Under the pieces are notes generated by a model. The model worked only from the letters and a program-made list of their open reading frames with translations. It was not told where the DNA came from and searched no databases. From positions 246,979 through 310,978 of the forward strand of contig NZ_JANZYP010000001.1 in the NCBI RefSeq assembly GCF_025506355.1: a DNA stretch of 64,000 nucleotides, given 5' to 3'. Shown here in pieces: positions 63,670 to 64,000 of the stretch. The position numbers were made by a program, and so were the translations under genes. Every line of letters starts with the position of its first letter. The first letter of the stretch is position 1. Origin of the DNA: Sphaerisporangium corydalis. Lineage in GTDB: Bacteria; Actinomycetota; Actinomycetes; Streptosporangiales; Streptosporangiaceae.

Positions 63670-64000
<331 letters not shown>

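Overview
The window is very GC-rich (roughly 70% or more by eye). It carries MmyB-type XRE, YtrA-type GntR, WYL and DUF6221 genes, a CIRCE-controlled stand-alone groEL, and GTG/TTG starts behind strong GGAGG sites. This is typical of a soil actinomycete chromosome, most likely Streptosporangiaceae-like (Nonomuraea, Streptosporangium, Microbispora); the genus is inference. No tRNA, rRNA, CRISPR array, origin or intact transposon is visible.

Layout. 1-2.6 kb: left-facing malonate decarboxylase genes (mdcA, and mdcB running off the edge). 2.8-24 kb: small regulator/enzyme modules, many divergent and with palindromic operators between them. They include a YtrA-GntR/ABC exporter operon, WYL/VOC, MarR/epoxide hydrolase, an ECF sigma factor with a membrane partner, ArsR/MFS, and an XRE/aldo-keto reductase/flavodoxin set. 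24.5-28 kb and 34-37 kb: two NarL-type two-component systems, each overlapped by an upstream membrane-protein gene (DUF418; CPBP protease). 29-34 kb: a TetR-controlled GH29 fucosidase, a decayed Tn3-family transposase and a rifampin phosphotransferase.

37.8-50.4 kb is the most coherent accessory system: a large secreted MGH1-like glycoside hydrolase with two discoidin modules, two paralogous LacI repressors, a GH36 alpha-galactosidase co-directional with a prolyl aminopeptidase, a secreted GH43 with a related C-terminal module, and a secreted HEXXH metallopeptidase. A family of GAAAAGGTTTTC-like palindromes lies before the large hydrolase, both repressor starts and the aminopeptidase/GH36 operon, which suggests one local regulon. 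An arabinogalactan- or extensin-like glycoprotein would fit as substrate, but that is a hypothesis.

50.4-64 kb: a beta-lactamase-fold hydrolase, GbsR and HTH-MarR regulators, a secreted NlpC/P60-like protein, TetR/methyltransferase, AraC/PhyH, SGNH-PadR/NTF2 and F420-type nitroreductase modules, an MBL-fold hydrolase, a TIM-barrel protein, a TetR gene, and finally the CIRCE element and start of groEL.

The region also has clear scars: a serine hydrolase tail, a double truncation of a divergent SDR/TetR pair, an acetyltransferase lacking part of its second domain, pentapeptide-protein and MarR remnants, the Tn3 remnant, and several tandem repeats, one inside a histidine kinase ATP-binding domain.
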